Shown here: piece after piece, positions 1 to 9,577 of the stretch
Position numbering within the stretch: position 1 is the stretch's first letter
Layout: every line of letters begins with the position of its first letter
Virus record (IMG/VR): IMGVR_UViG_3300044675_000336
Location: 1 to 28,649 of that record
DNA length: 28,649 nt
Source: a virus
Strand: one strand, 5' to 3'
Notes under the pieces: model-generated
The model's input: the letters and a program-made list of their open reading frames with translations, nothing else
Told to the model about the DNA's origin: nothing
Databases searched by the model: none
Program-made: the position numbers and the translations under genes

Positions 1-3000
1 CTTAAGATACAGTTGATCTGCTGCATCAATATAGGCTTCAGGGATACGGTCGCCGCCGGTGTATGCATCCCCCATGCGGCGCGTTGCCGCACTATTGATG
101 GCTTGCCCGATGCCGTTGGTGTTCATAACCCACTCAACGAGCGGGCGCACTGCGGTCGGCGCGACAGAGTCAATAACCCACTTAGCCGGTGACTCAGCAG
201 TTTCAATTGGCGACATCCTTGACACAGGGATTGGCAAGAATGAGTCCATCATGGAGAGGAAACTGTTAACAAGGAAATCTTTCATCGAAGAATTTCCAAC
301 CGTCATCCCCGCAAACTGAGCGCCAGTAGCCGCGAACGCGCCAAGGCCGAAGCCCCACGGCAGTTGGAACACCACGTCGCGTCCAAGACCGAGTCTTTCG
401 GAAACGCTGTCGGGGATGTGGAAACGCGCAAAGCGAGTCCACTGTTGCATGTTGTCATGCTTGACGTTGTTACGCTTCCACTCATCGTCGGGGGACATGA
501 GAGAGGACATCCAGTACGCTACGTAACCCATACCCAGTAAGGTACCGATCATGATCCGGGCGTTGCGCTGCTCCAGTGCGTATTCTTTCTTGAAGTTCTC
601 TAATGCTTCCGGGTTTTTAGAGACGCCGTCTTTGTCAGGGCGGATGTTATCTGGGAGGTCATTGACCGCCGACTCCATCGAGCGGAACGCGGGCAGCGCC
701 GCCTCACCTGCACGGACAGCACCCGTTGCCGAAGGCCGGATGAACATGTAGAACGCTCCCATCTCACGGGCGTACTCACCGGCTTTCTCAAAGTTGGCAA
801 GGTTCTTAACCCACGCTGCGGCTTCCTGAGCGGCGGCGATTTCCGCAGGGGACATCCCGCTGTCACCCTTTACGTTGGACATGTTCTTTTCAAGGTTGCG
901 CTTGAGCGCTTCCTGCTTGTACAGAGAGTACGCAGCGGTGCGGCTTGTGAATTCAAACATGTTGTTCCACACGTCGATGAATTCGTTGAAGCTCTCCACG
1001 GTGTCCATGATGCGCCGCTTGCCCAGCTTGGTGTTCAGGTCACTCAAACTAGATTTCAGCGAGAAGCTTTCCATGTGGGTGGTCTTGCCACCAAATTGCA
1101 GGTACTCCAGCATGTCCCGCACAAACGGATCGTTCTTGGCTGCGTTCAGCAAAATGCGCTTGCTTACAGGGTCACCCTTCTCGTGCAGGTATGCGACCTC
1201 CATCGCTTTGCCAAGACCGTTCTTCACAATCGCCGCGCTCATCATTTGGATGTACTTGGCAGACTTCAGAGGGCCAAGCTTGCTGGCACCGATGTTCCAC
1301 GCGTTGGTCAGCGCATCGCGCACAAAGTTCAGCGGCGCGAAGTTGTAGTTGTAGCGGGTGTGCATTGCACCGAAGAAGCCCGTCACGGCGTTAGCCATGT
1401 CCAGCATGGGCGCAGCATCGCGGAACGAGTAGCGCAGCGCGTTGAGAATCTTCGGGTCTCTAATCCGAACAATATCAATCGAACCATCCGGGTTGTAGAC
1501 GAAGATGTTGTTTCCGCCCTTGAACTCAGACAGGTCAACGACGTTACGCTCAGCAAACTCAATGTGCTTGGTAACTTCTCCTTCAATCACACCCGTACCA
1601 GTCGGGTTGTACTTGTTTGGCTTGACCGCGTTCTTGATCGACTGCATGTAGTCACGACGCCCAGCACGGCCAGCGGAGCGGTAGGCATCACTCAGCATCT
1701 GCGTGAACGGGTTGTCCGACACACTGAAGCGGCCATCTGCCGAGTGCGCAATATCCTGCAAGTCTTTACCCGTTGCCTTTTCATCAAACGCAAGGTACTC
1801 ATCAACAACAGAGTGTTTGGAGACCCCCTTGAACGGCATGTAGTGCTGGTAGTTGTAGATGCCCACCAAGTTGGACACCGGGTACGACCAGTAGTTGCCG
1901 ATCTTGTCCAGTTCTGCGGTGCGCTGCGTAATGACCTTGGCTTCAGCAAAGATTTTATCCAGCAACTCACGCTGCTTGGGGTCCAGCGCGTCATACTGCG
2001 ACCTGCGCAGATCAACTTCGGCTTGGTTGATACCCAGCACGTTGTAGATGCTGTTATCTTCTTCGATCCTCATGACGCCCAGCGTGCCCGCCTTCTTGTT
2101 GCGGGCCTCCAACCTGCTACGCATCTCTTCATTCTTGATGCGGGGGCTATCGCCAAGTGGGTCAGCAAAGTTTTTGGCGAGGTATTCCAACTCAGCCCGC
2201 AACTGCTGTTTCTGAGCCTCGGTCAACTCGACTCGGTCAATAAGGCCAGACTTGCCCGTACGGGGGTCGCCAAGGATGTCGATACGGCGCATCGCGGCGC
2301 TGATCATTTTGCCGTTGTGGTACAGATTTTTTACCATGCTCAGCGGCACGGACCTCAACCACTTCATGTGGCGTCGTTCCGGTTCGTGGAACATCTCTGC
2401 AAACATGTGCAGATCAACTAGCACACCGTCCTTACCATCAAGACTTTTCTTGGTCAGCTTTGCGTAGTCACTAACAGCCTGCTTGATGTTGTCCATCGGA
2501 ATACGCAGGTAAGTGTTTAAGTAATTACGCGCTTGAGTACTAGCCAGATCACGCTGCTCATCGAAGTTGTTGAACGCTCCATCTACATCGCGGTTGATGA
2601 GACCCGACATGTCCAGCTTCTTGTGCAGGCTACGAGACTCAACGCTCTTGTCTTGGAACCGGCGCACAATGTCGCGCCAGCCAGCAGCCGTGCTAATAGC
2701 TTTCCAAACGTCGCGTGTTTTAGAAGTAATAGCTTCCTTGCCTTTAGGCTCGTAGAACTCTCGGTTCTTGGGATCATTGATACCACCACTACGCGGGGTA
2801 GGCTCTGCGCCTTCTTCAAGATCAGCGGCGGTTGCCGGAGGACTTGGCCTGCTTGGCAAAGCGGGCAGGTAGATCGGAACAGTCGGTTTAGCCAGCAGGT
2901 CTTCAAAAGACGCTGCGACTTCCATCAGGTAGTTCGGCTCGATGTCTTCACGCAGCTTGCCGGTCTTTTGCAGATACGTATCGCGCACCTTCAGGATGCG

Positions 3001-6000
3001 AGCAATCGCCAACTTGAACGAAGACCATGCCGATTTAACGTCGGGCAGGACCGTCTCCAACTCTTGCATGGACGTAGAGGTCACGCCGAAATACTTAAAC
3101 AGCGCTGCGGCGTGGGTCTTGGCAAAGCTGCCGGTGCGCAGGTCTGCACGCAGAAGGGTTTCTTCCTGCAAGTCTTGTTGCAGGCTCTCGTCGCTCAGCG
3201 CGTAGGACACGAACTCAAACAGGTTCTTGTATGCGTTGGGGTGGTCGGATGCCAAGTGCTTGGTCTGCTTCATGATCGCTTCAAGCGACTTGATAGCATT
3301 AAGCTGCCCCAGAGACAGAGTCTTGCGGTCTCCGTACAGATACTCGTTGATGACCTTAACCGTACCTGCGTGGATGACCTCGTGCAGGATGGTGGAGTTG
3401 CTCAGGCCCTCTTGGGTAACCAAGATCGTATCGGTCGCGGGGTCATACTGCGCCAAGTCATCGCCGTCGAGCTTGTCAACAATCTTGATCTTGGTGTTGA
3501 GCTTCAGCCCCAGCAACGCTTCGGCAATGGCTTTCCTGATACGCACAAACGGCGACGAAAGAGCAGTGGTCTTTACCGTGCTCATGTACTGCAAGACGCC
3601 TTGCAGGTCGTTGTTGGCGATCATCCGCACCACTTCGTTCGGCAGCTTGGTGGAGCCAATACCGACCGGGGCTTTGCGACGGAGTTCTTCTAGTTCAGCT
3701 TGCGTCTTCTCGGATTGGGCAGCAACCTCAGCCTTGCGGTTGATGATGTTCTGCTTCTCGCGTTTCTCGCCTTCAGTCAGTTGCTGACTATCTTCAATCA
3801 GCTTAAGACCGAGTTTGGCAAACGCCACGTCCTGCTGCACGCCAGCATTGGTGATCATCTCCCGCATGAAGACTTCTTTTTGCTCGGCTGTCAGGTCCTG
3901 CCAGCGAGGGAAGTTCACGGGGAAAATCTTGGAGTACTGAGCGCGGTTCTCTTCGTACTGGTTGATGGCCCGGCGCTCTTGGGGGGTCAAGTCTTCTTTA
4001 CTACGCCCGCCAATTTTGTTTAGATAGTCCAGCAGCGCTGCGGCCGCTTTTTGGTGCTCACGCCTACTACTGCCAAACGTCAGGCGACCATCCTTGAGTT
4101 CGCCCGCCGTGATGTTGCTGAAATAAACGTCTTTGTAGTCCGCAGCAAGTTTCTTGCTGTACTCGGGCAGCTTGCGACGAACCCCACCGTGCGCAGCCAG
4201 TGCATCTTCAGCGGCAGATTCTCTGTCGGCTGCGGCCTCCAGTCTGGCCTCGTCATTAGAATCAATCGCAGCTTCAGACTCAGCAACGGCGGTTCTAAGT
4301 TCTTGGACAAGCTCTTCCCGGCGCGCGTTGTCTGCGTCAGCTTTTGCGTTTACCTCGTCGCGCATTTCGTTGTAGAGACGCCTGTCTTCTTCACTGATCT
4401 CATAATCAGGAATAGTCTTGCCCAGCGACTCTTTATACGCAGCCACGCGCTCTTGCTCTTGCTGCTGCTCCGTCTTTTCTTCCCCGGCAACCGCATACGG
4501 CAGTTCGCCTTCTTCGAGGAAGTCTTTCTCAATACTTTTCTTAGCCGACAGCGTGCCGGTCACGCCCTGCTTTTGCAGGAACTTGTTCAAGTAGTTCTTC
4601 GGCTTAGAGGCGTCTTTGCCTTCAGCTTCGAGGCGCGCAATCTCTTCTTGGCGGCGCTTGACCTCCACTTGCACCTCGGGAGAGAGGTCAGCAATTGTTT
4701 TGGGTGTTACTGCACCGGGTTGTGCTCCCGCTCCAGCAGGAGTTGATCCAGCAGTTGCCGCAGAAGGTACCACTCCACTTGGCTCAGTTCCTTCAGTTCC
4801 TGCGGCGGGGCTGACTGCACCGGGCTGTCCAGCCATGCTAGCGCCTGCTCCAGTTGCGGATTCGTCAGTTGTTGTAGTTGTAGCACTTGGTGCTCCTTGT
4901 GCAGCGAGGTGCTCACGGATGAGATTGAGTTTTGCAACGTTGGACTTGACGGGTTGAGGGAATTTGACACCCAGATTCCTTCCAAGTTCGTTGATAACAT
5001 CCCGGTTTGGTTTTTCTCCAGCATCAACCTTAGCGATGTACTCGTTGGCCTTCGCCGTGACCTCATCAATACTGGTCTTGATGGCTTCTGCCGCAGTCAA
5101 CGTCTCAGGCGCAGTACCAACAATCGCTTTACCAGCCCTGTCAGTGATCGGCGCGAGCAGATCAATATCGTCCGGGGTGGGAGGAGTGACCGTGCGCTGC
5201 TTGGTCTGCTGCTCGGTGGTGAACTGAGCCTTCTCAGCATCGGTAACAGGCTGCTCCGCCGCCAACTCGCGCTTGGCCGTGTAGGCTTGCCGCCCGCCCG
5301 CAATTGTGCCCATGCCAAGACCGGCAAGACCTTCAAGCGTACCCTGCCCAACCACACCGCGCATGGTCGGAACGTCAAAGCCTTCGCGTTGCAGAGCAAT
5401 GTTCTGAGCCAACTGTTCTTGGCCTGCCTGCACAAACTCAGTACCGAATTCTGTGCCACCGGTGACTGCGGCTTGTCTGACGATGCCGCGCTTGGCAGCG
5501 GCTTTGGTTGCATCCTTTGTCGCGGCTTTAATAGCAGCCTGCTGAGCTTCTTTCTCAACAGTTTTGCCAACAACCCGTTGTGCCAACCCCCGCGCAATCA
5601 CGGGTTCAGCGCCTGTCCTAGCGCCGACAGCACTAATAATCGCGCCGGTCAAAATCATGTCGAGGTTTTTGCCGCCATACGACTGGGCTTCAACCGCGAT
5701 CTTTTCAATCTGCTCAGGCGTCAGCCTCAGATCTTTTTGTTCTGCGAGAGTCTGCTTTGTTGCGTCATAGATCGAACCTTTGATAGTGCCCGAACCCATG
5801 AATGCACCAACACCAAGGCCCGCAGCGGTCGTGACGGCGGCAGGAGCACCCAAGAGGAACGTACTAACACCAGCCAAGATTGCGGGAGCAGCGGTGCCCA
5901 GTGAGCTAGCAACTAGGTCAACAGGCGCTTCTTTGAATGCCCGAGCCGCTGCAACGATCTGGTCTGCAACACCTTTGTCCTCGGCCTCCTTCATGATCTC

Positions 6001-6363
6001 AGCCATGCGCTTGCTGTCTTTTTTGGACTGGGCGCTGTAGAGTTCAGCGATCCAATCCTCGACACCGCGTATGTTCTTGGACACGGAAGAGTTCGCGCCA
6101 AACGCATCGGCAATCATCCGCACGCCCGTGGCAACGCCACCAGCAACCTTCAGCGGAACGTCGGCAACTTGGCGCAGGAAGCTTTGGTCTTCAGGGCGCT
6201 CTTCTTTTTTGGCAGGAGTCTCGGCAGGAGTAGCAGCGGGAGTGGCAGCAGCTACAGGTTTAACTTCTTCAGTGAGCGGAACAATCTCTCCCGTGAATTC
6301 ACGGAAGGATGGCTTTCTAATTTCCAGCGGAACTAACTCACCAGTGAATTCGCGGACAGCCAT
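1..6363 (-). CDS. Giant polyvalent-type phage protein with zincin motif, 3' end missing
   Basis: One uninterrupted frame runs from ATG at 6363 to the window edge, giving 2121 residues with no stop. AAGGAG lies about 6 bases before the ATG. Two copies of a decapeptide (REFTGE-L/I-VPL) sit at residues 4-13 and 21-30. Hydrophobic, Gly/Ala-rich stretches follow at about 155-195, 236-250 and 334-355, then an Ala/Pro/Thr linker and charged helical segments. HEVIH at residues 994-998 is a zinc metallopeptidase (HExxH) signature. E1050, in an EFVSYAL context, is a plausible third ligand, as in peptidase domains of phage polyvalent proteins. The C-terminal half has NFVRD at 1679-1683 and hydrophobic segments near 1930-1955 and 2000-2020, resembling the large polyvalent protein LPD38 class. 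I infer a virion-internal protein ejected with the DNA that could remodel a host target. The peptidase activity is untested, and the C-terminus lies outside the window. Confidence 0.85.
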   Translation of the reverse strand, partial: MAVREFTGELVPLEIRKPSFREFTGEIVPLTEEVKPVAAATPAATPAETPAKKEERPEDQSFLRQVADVPLKVAGGVATGVRMIADAFGANSSVSKNIRGVEDWIAELYSAQSKKDSKRMAEIMKEAEDKGVADQIVAAARAFKEAPVDLVASSLGTAAPAILAGVSTFLLGAPAAVTTAAGLGVGAFMGSGTIKGSIYDATKQTLAEQKDLRLTPEQIEKIAVEAQSYGGKNLDMILTGAIISAVGARTGAEPVIARGLAQRVVGKTVEKEAQQAAIKAATKDATKAAAKRGIVRQAAVTGGTEFGTEFVQAGQEQLAQNIALQREGFDVPTMRGVVGQGTLEGLAGLGMGTIAGGRQAYTAKRELAAEQPVTDAEKAQFTTEQQTKQRTVTPPTPDDIDLLAPITDRAGKAIVGTAPETLTAAEAIKTSIDEVTAKANEYIAKVDAGEKPNRDVINELGRNLGVKFPQPVKSNVAKLNLIREHLAAQGAPSATTTTTDESATGAGASMAGQPGAVSPAAGTEGTEPSGVVPSAATAGSTPAGAGAQPGAVTPKTIADLSPEVQVEVKRRQEEIARLEAEGKDASKPKNYLNKFLQKQGVTGTLSAKKSIEKDFLEEGELPYAVAGEEKTEQQQEQERVAAYKESLGKTIPDYEISEEDRRLYNEMRDEVNAKADADNARREELVQELRTAVAESEAAIDSNDEARLEAAADRESAAEDALAAHGGVRRKLPEYSKKLAADYKDVYFSNITAGELKDGRLTFGSSRREHQKAAAALLDYLNKIGGRSKEDLTPQERRAINQYEENRAQYSKIFPVNFPRWQDLTAEQKEVFMREMITNAGVQQDVAFAKLGLKLIEDSQQLTEGEKREKQNIINRKAEVAAQSEKTQAELEELRRKAPVGIGSTKLPNEVVRMIANNDLQGVLQYMSTVKTTALSSPFVRIRKAIAEALLGLKLNTKIKIVDKLDGDDLAQYDPATDTILVTQEGLSNSTILHEVIHAGTVKVINEYLYGDRKTLSLGQLNAIKSLEAIMKQTKHLASDHPNAYKNLFEFVSYALSDESLQQDLQEETLLRADLRTGSFAKTHAAALFKYFGVTSTSMQELETVLPDVKSAWSSFKLAIARILKVRDTYLQKTGKLREDIEPNYLMEVAASFEDLLAKPTVPIYLPALPSRPSPPATAADLEEGAEPTPRSGGINDPKNREFYEPKGKEAITSKTRDVWKAISTAAGWRDIVRRFQDKSVESRSLHKKLDMSGLINRDVDGAFNNFDEQRDLASTQARNYLNTYLRIPMDNIKQAVSDYAKLTKKSLDGKDGVLVDLHMFAEMFHEPERRHMKWLRSVPLSMVKNLYHNGKMISAAMRRIDILGDPRTGKSGLIDRVELTEAQKQQLRAELEYLAKNFADPLGDSPRIKNEEMRSRLEARNKKAGTLGVMRIEEDNSIYNVLGINQAEVDLRRSQYDALDPKQRELLDKIFAEAKVITQRTAELDKIGNYWSYPVSNLVGIYNYQHYMPFKGVSKHSVVDEYLAFDEKATGKDLQDIAHSADGRFSVSDNPFTQMLSDAYRSAGRAGRRDYMQSIKNAVKPNKYNPTGTGVIEGEVTKHIEFAERNVVDLSEFKGGNNIFVYNPDGSIDIVRIRDPKILNALRYSFRDAAPMLDMANAVTGFFGAMHTRYNYNFAPLNFVRDALTNAWNIGASKLGPLKSAKYIQMMSAAIVKNGLGKAMEVAYLHEKGDPVSKRILLNAAKNDPFVRDMLEYLQFGGKTTHMESFSLKSSLSDLNTKLGKRRIMDTVESFNEFIDVWNNMFEFTSRTAAYSLYKQEALKRNLEKNMSNVKGDSGMSPAEIAAAQEAAAWVKNLANFEKAGEYAREMGAFYMFIRPSATGAVRAGEAALPAFRSMESAVNDLPDNIRPDKDGVSKNPEALENFKKEYALEQRNARIMIGTLLGMGYVAYWMSSLMSPDDEWKRNNVKHDNMQQWTRFARFHIPDSVSERLGLGRDVVFQLPWGFGLGAFAATGAQFAGMTVGNSSMKDFLVNSFLSMMDSFLPIPVSRMSPIETAESPAKWVIDSVAPTAVRPLVEWVMNTNGIGQAINSAATRRMGDAYTGGDRIPEAYIDAADQLYLK
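6274..6354 (-). repeat. Tandem decapeptide at the N-terminus of the giant protein
   Basis: The giant protein opens with REFTGELVPL (residues 4-13) and REFTGEIVPL (residues 21-30), with starts 17 residues apart. The two differ only by Leu/Ile. The coding DNA also matches closely, and both copies contain GAATTC. A duplicated short motif at the extreme N-terminus of a huge virion-type protein could be a packaging or docking tag. That role is inference. Confidence 0.8.
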
Positions 6364-6372
6364 GCCGTCTCC

Positions 6373-9171
6373 TTAATCTGCAATAAATCTTTTGCCGCCC
6401 GGCGCCTCATACACAGTTTTACCTGTAACCTTGTCTTTGCCAATAGGTTTAGACCCTTTAGGCATTCCTTCAGGAAGTCCCGTAGCAGGCGGTTCACCGG
6501 TATAGCGCCGCGTGGCGTCTTCCACATTGCTAGCGGCTGTTCTAGCTCGCGTTGCCCAATCGGTATTCCGCTGGTTGATTCGATCTTGTGCTTCTTGGAC
6601 CTTTTTCTCCATGCCAGCAATTGGTTTTCCGTCTTTGACATTTCTCGTAACGGTTGTCAAATCGGTCCTGTGGATTTCACTGTCCTTCTCTTTTGCAATC
6701 GCTTCAAGCGCCCGGCGTTCTTGATCCCGCGCAATTCCCACTGCTTTGTATTTTCTGTCTTCAGTCAATTCTCTGTCACGTTGCGCACGACTCCTAGCGC
6801 CTTCTCCGGCAGTGAGCTTATCGCCTTCCAGACGCCTGTCAGCCGCGTACCCAGAAGCGCGTGCGGAAATTTCGGCGGTCTCCTTGGCGCCCAGAATTTG
6901 AGCATAACGCTCATTCAGGTTCATGAAGCGGTCACGAGCTTTTTCTTTAAGAGCGCGCGCATCTTTTGCGTCACCACGCTCTTCCAACCGGATAGAGTTG
7001 TCAATATCAAATTGAACCTTGTCCAGTTCACGCCGCACTTTCTTTTGCTCTTTCTCGTCCGAAATCATGTCGGGGATAGATTTCTCCAGCGCTTTGAGGC
7101 CAGCAGCCAAGGTCGGGCCGGGGGTTGAACCCCAACGCGCAAAGAACTCAGCGGTACGCATGTGGCGTTGACGCTCGGCTTCCCCTTTAGCGTTAGCACG
7201 CTCCGCCATGATCTGCTTGCGGTACTCAGCCGCAGCGACGTTCTCAGGCTGACCCCTCTTAACGTCCGCCAAAAACGAATCCTCGGTGCGGCCTGCTTCT
7301 GCCCCTGCGGCAGCTATCATTCTTTGTATATCCGCAAGTGCTCCAGTGTAGGCAGGAGTAGTAGCGCCTTCAGCCTCAACAGAACTCATACGCCCTTCAC
7401 CAACGCCACGCGGGGCTTGAGCTTGGGTACCGCCTTCAGGAGCCGCAGCGGGAGCACGAGCTGGAGCTGGAGCACGAGCTGGAGCTGGAGCACGATCTGG
7501 AGCAGCACCTTTAATACCGCTAGTGTCCGCAGCGGGAGCGGGAGCGGGAGTCGGTTGGGCAGCTTGAGCCGGGCGAGCTTCAGGAGCGGGAGCGGGAGCA
7601 GGTTGACCCTCTTTGTAATATTCTTCAATAGACCTGTTGCCCCGTGCTACACGACCAAGATCAGAGAAACCAGAAGAAAAGCCTACTTTTTTCAAATTAG
7701 CAAAAGGATCGACAGTATTTACACTTTCGGTACCGGTCCCAGATTCAAATTCAGGACTGACTCTGTCACTGTCTGGGTCAGTTACTTTTTTGCCTTGCTG
7801 GAACGCTACGATGCCGCCGCCAGCCATGCCTTGCGAGGCTTGGTAGTCAACCCCCATCGGGCCGGTCGGAGCAGCGCTTTGATCGGCAGTTTTCTCCATC
7901 TGACGTTCACGGAGAATGCGCTGAGCCATGCGGCGCACGGTCGGGCTGGAAGACTCTTGAGCTTGCTTTGCCAGACTCTGGGTGTCCATCGACTCAAGCT
8001 GCGACTCAACTTCACCGCCCACGTCGTAGCGCGGGACAGAGGCAATGCCGCCCTCAGCCATAGAGATTACACCGCCAGCGGCTCTTCCCGCAACTGGGTT
8101 CATTGCATTGTAGATAGACGCGCCAGCACCAGCCAGACCAATACCTTGGGTGAGCGGGTTGGGTGCCGCGACGTATTGGTTGGTCGTGGCCGCTTGCATT
8201 GGCAGACCACGCAACATGTTGGACATGACGCCCAACTGCATAAGCGGATACTGTTGCGTGTTCGCGTAGTCTTGGATGGCTTGATTGATCTTCTGCTGTT
8301 CTTGCGCTTGCTGCAACGCACCAAACTGCTGCTGCGTCCCCAGCGTGGCTTGCCGCTGGCCAAACTGAGTCTGGCCCAGTTGACCCATCGTGCCCGCGCC
8401 GGTAAGCGCAGTCTGAAGGCCCTGAATACCCAAACCAGCGCCATACTGGCGAGACTGCTCACGCATCTGCTGCTCACGAGCAAAGTTCTGCTGCGCTTGA
8501 TCAAACGCAGTCATGTACCCACGGGCGCGGATATCACCCATTTGCGTGCCCAGATTGCGCTGGCGCTCAGCCTCAACGATGGCCTGACGAGACCCACCGA
8601 AAGCACCTGCACGGGTAGCCTGCGCTTGGTCAGCCATGCGCTGCATCTCAGAAGAACGCTGGGCTTCACGAAGCTGCGGCTCCATCGCCTGCTCAACGAA
8701 CGGGTTCATGTACTGAGCGGCACGCCCAGAGGTGAACTGCCCCATGCGATACGGATCGTAGTCCGTGCCCAGCGCGCCCATTGTGGCAGCGCCAGCCATT
8801 TGACCACCAATCTCACCAAGCGGAGACGGGCCTAGATTTTGTGCGCCCCTGAAAGCCTCCTGCTGCATGGGCGAGAACGGAGCGACGTAATCAGATGGGC
8901 TGCTGCTGTAGGGCGTGTACGGTTTGAAACCAGTGATTTCATCGCCCTGCATGTCAAACAACTGCTTCTGGGTCGCGCCCAGCATCGTATGAACATACGG
9001 TTCAGCATATTCAGGGATGTTTGTCTGATAAGTCGTGCCGGTGCTTTGTACGGGGCCACCGCCGCCACCGCCCAGCCCGTAAATGCGGCCATGACCACCC
9101 GGCTTAACACGGGTAGCGTCCTCGCCAAACGGCTCACCAAATGCTTCAAGTTGTCGGCGTGAATAACTCAT
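6373..9171 (-). CDS. Large virion-associated protein (932 aa), likely internal or tail structural
   Basis: ATG at 9171 overlaps the stop of the preceding gene (ATGA). The N-terminus has a polyglycine run near residue 33 followed by a PVQSTGTTYQT segment. About residues 150-300 are Gln/Ala/Arg-rich and helical, with an ARAGAFGGSRQ motif that I recognise from structural proteins of aquatic phages. The middle holds MAEGGI and MAGGGI hexapeptides. A Pro/Ala linker (APAPAR type) precedes a charged coiled-coil C-terminal third. No enzymatic motif is visible. It lies between a GNAT-like protein and the giant polyvalent-type protein, in the position that internal virion proteins occupy in T7-like genomes. 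I therefore infer an internal or ejected virion component. A tail protein is the main alternative. Confidence 0.75.
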   Translation of the reverse strand: MSYSRRQLEAFGEPFGEDATRVKPGGHGRIYGLGGGGGGPVQSTGTTYQTNIPEYAEPYVHTMLGATQKQLFDMQGDEITGFKPYTPYSSSPSDYVAPFSPMQQEAFRGAQNLGPSPLGEIGGQMAGAATMGALGTDYDPYRMGQFTSGRAAQYMNPFVEQAMEPQLREAQRSSEMQRMADQAQATRAGAFGGSRQAIVEAERQRNLGTQMGDIRARGYMTAFDQAQQNFAREQQMREQSRQYGAGLGIQGLQTALTGAGTMGQLGQTQFGQRQATLGTQQQFGALQQAQEQQKINQAIQDYANTQQYPLMQLGVMSNMLRGLPMQAATTNQYVAAPNPLTQGIGLAGAGASIYNAMNPVAGRAAGGVISMAEGGIASVPRYDVGGEVESQLESMDTQSLAKQAQESSSPTVRRMAQRILRERQMEKTADQSAAPTGPMGVDYQASQGMAGGGIVAFQQGKKVTDPDSDRVSPEFESGTGTESVNTVDPFANLKKVGFSSGFSDLGRVARGNRSIEEYYKEGQPAPAPAPEARPAQAAQPTPAPAPAADTSGIKGAAPDRAPAPARAPAPARAPAAAPEGGTQAQAPRGVGEGRMSSVEAEGATTPAYTGALADIQRMIAAAGAEAGRTEDSFLADVKRGQPENVAAAEYRKQIMAERANAKGEAERQRHMRTAEFFARWGSTPGPTLAAGLKALEKSIPDMISDEKEQKKVRRELDKVQFDIDNSIRLEERGDAKDARALKEKARDRFMNLNERYAQILGAKETAEISARASGYAADRRLEGDKLTAGEGARSRAQRDRELTEDRKYKAVGIARDQERRALEAIAKEKDSEIHRTDLTTVTRNVKDGKPIAGMEKKVQEAQDRINQRNTDWATRARTAASNVEDATRRYTGEPPATGLPEGMPKGSKPIGKDKVTGKTVYEAPGGKRFIAD
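7451..7504 (-). repeat. 18-bp tandem repeat encoding a Pro/Ala/Arg linker
   Basis: The unit ggagcacgagctggagct occurs twice without change (7451-7468 and 7469-7486). A third, slightly diverged copy follows (7487-7504). On the minus strand it encodes repeated APARAP-type residues in the linker of the 932-aa protein. Related GGAGC-rich stretches lie on either side (about 7530-7600). The sequence is suited to slipped-strand length change. Confidence 0.85.
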
Positions 9172-9575
9172 AGCTTCATCCTCATAACCTGATGGGTGTT
9201 TTCCATGCCCATCTTTTCATACATTTGCACCAGCGTACCGCGTGCCCAGCATTGCGCTTTTGTAGCCCCGAACGTACGCATCCAGTTTTTTGCTTCTTCA
9301 AAAACGTGTTGTCTGACGATCCCTTTGCCACCCATCAAGTTGACATGAGCCACGCGTTCCCGAGGGTAGTCAACAAATTCAACCGTCACCGCACCGGTGA
9401 TGCCCTCATCAGGTTCATCCCACACGAGCAGAAAAGTAGCCCCAGTGCGGATAGAGTACTCAACTTGCTCGATGGTAATAGCTTCTGGATCGAGATCAAT
9501 CGCTTTTTGCAGTAAGGGCGCAGCGACTGACCAGACTTGCGGTAATTGATTTGGGGTGATGTGGTACAGAGGCAT
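9168..9575 (-). CDS. GNAT-fold-like protein, candidate T7 gp13-type virion protein
   Basis: This is a 135-aa protein with ATG at 9575 and a stop that overlaps the next gene by 4 bases. The C-terminal part, MYEKMGMENTHQVMRM, resembles motif B of GNAT acetyltransferases (Tyr...Gly-Met/Phe followed by a beta strand). The middle strand TGAVTVEFVDY fits a GNAT beta4. The acetyl-CoA pyrophosphate loop (Q/RxxGxG/A) is not clear: the matching place reads MGGKGIVRQ. Internal virion proteins of the T7 gp13 kind also have a GNAT-like appearance. The position between the 533-aa and 932-aa structural-type proteins supports a virion role over an acetyltransferase. Function is inferred from fold resemblance and context only. 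Confidence 0.6.
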   Translation of the reverse strand: MPLYHITPNQLPQVWSVAAPLLQKAIDLDPEAITIEQVEYSIRTGATFLLVWDEPDEGITGAVTVEFVDYPRERVAHVNLMGGKGIVRQHVFEEAKNWMRTFGATKAQCWARGTLVQMYEKMGMENTHQVMRMKL

Positions 9576-9577
9576 GC

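Noticed and set aside
1075-2421. 448-residue plus-strand open frame
   Set aside because: It lies wholly antisense to the uninterrupted giant gene, has no recognisable domain, and reads as the mirror of a well-supported coding frame.
2533-3693. 386-residue plus-strand open frame
   Set aside because: Antisense to the region holding the HEVIH motif. Composition is typical of a reverse-frame shadow.
4897-5904. 335-residue plus-strand open frame
   Set aside because: Antisense to the N-terminal part of the giant gene. No motif and no plausible operon partner.
7162-8835. 557-residue plus-strand open frame rich in Ser, Arg and Trp
   Set aside because: Antisense to the repeat-containing 932-aa gene. 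Its SWSWSTSW run is simply the complement of the 18-bp repeat.
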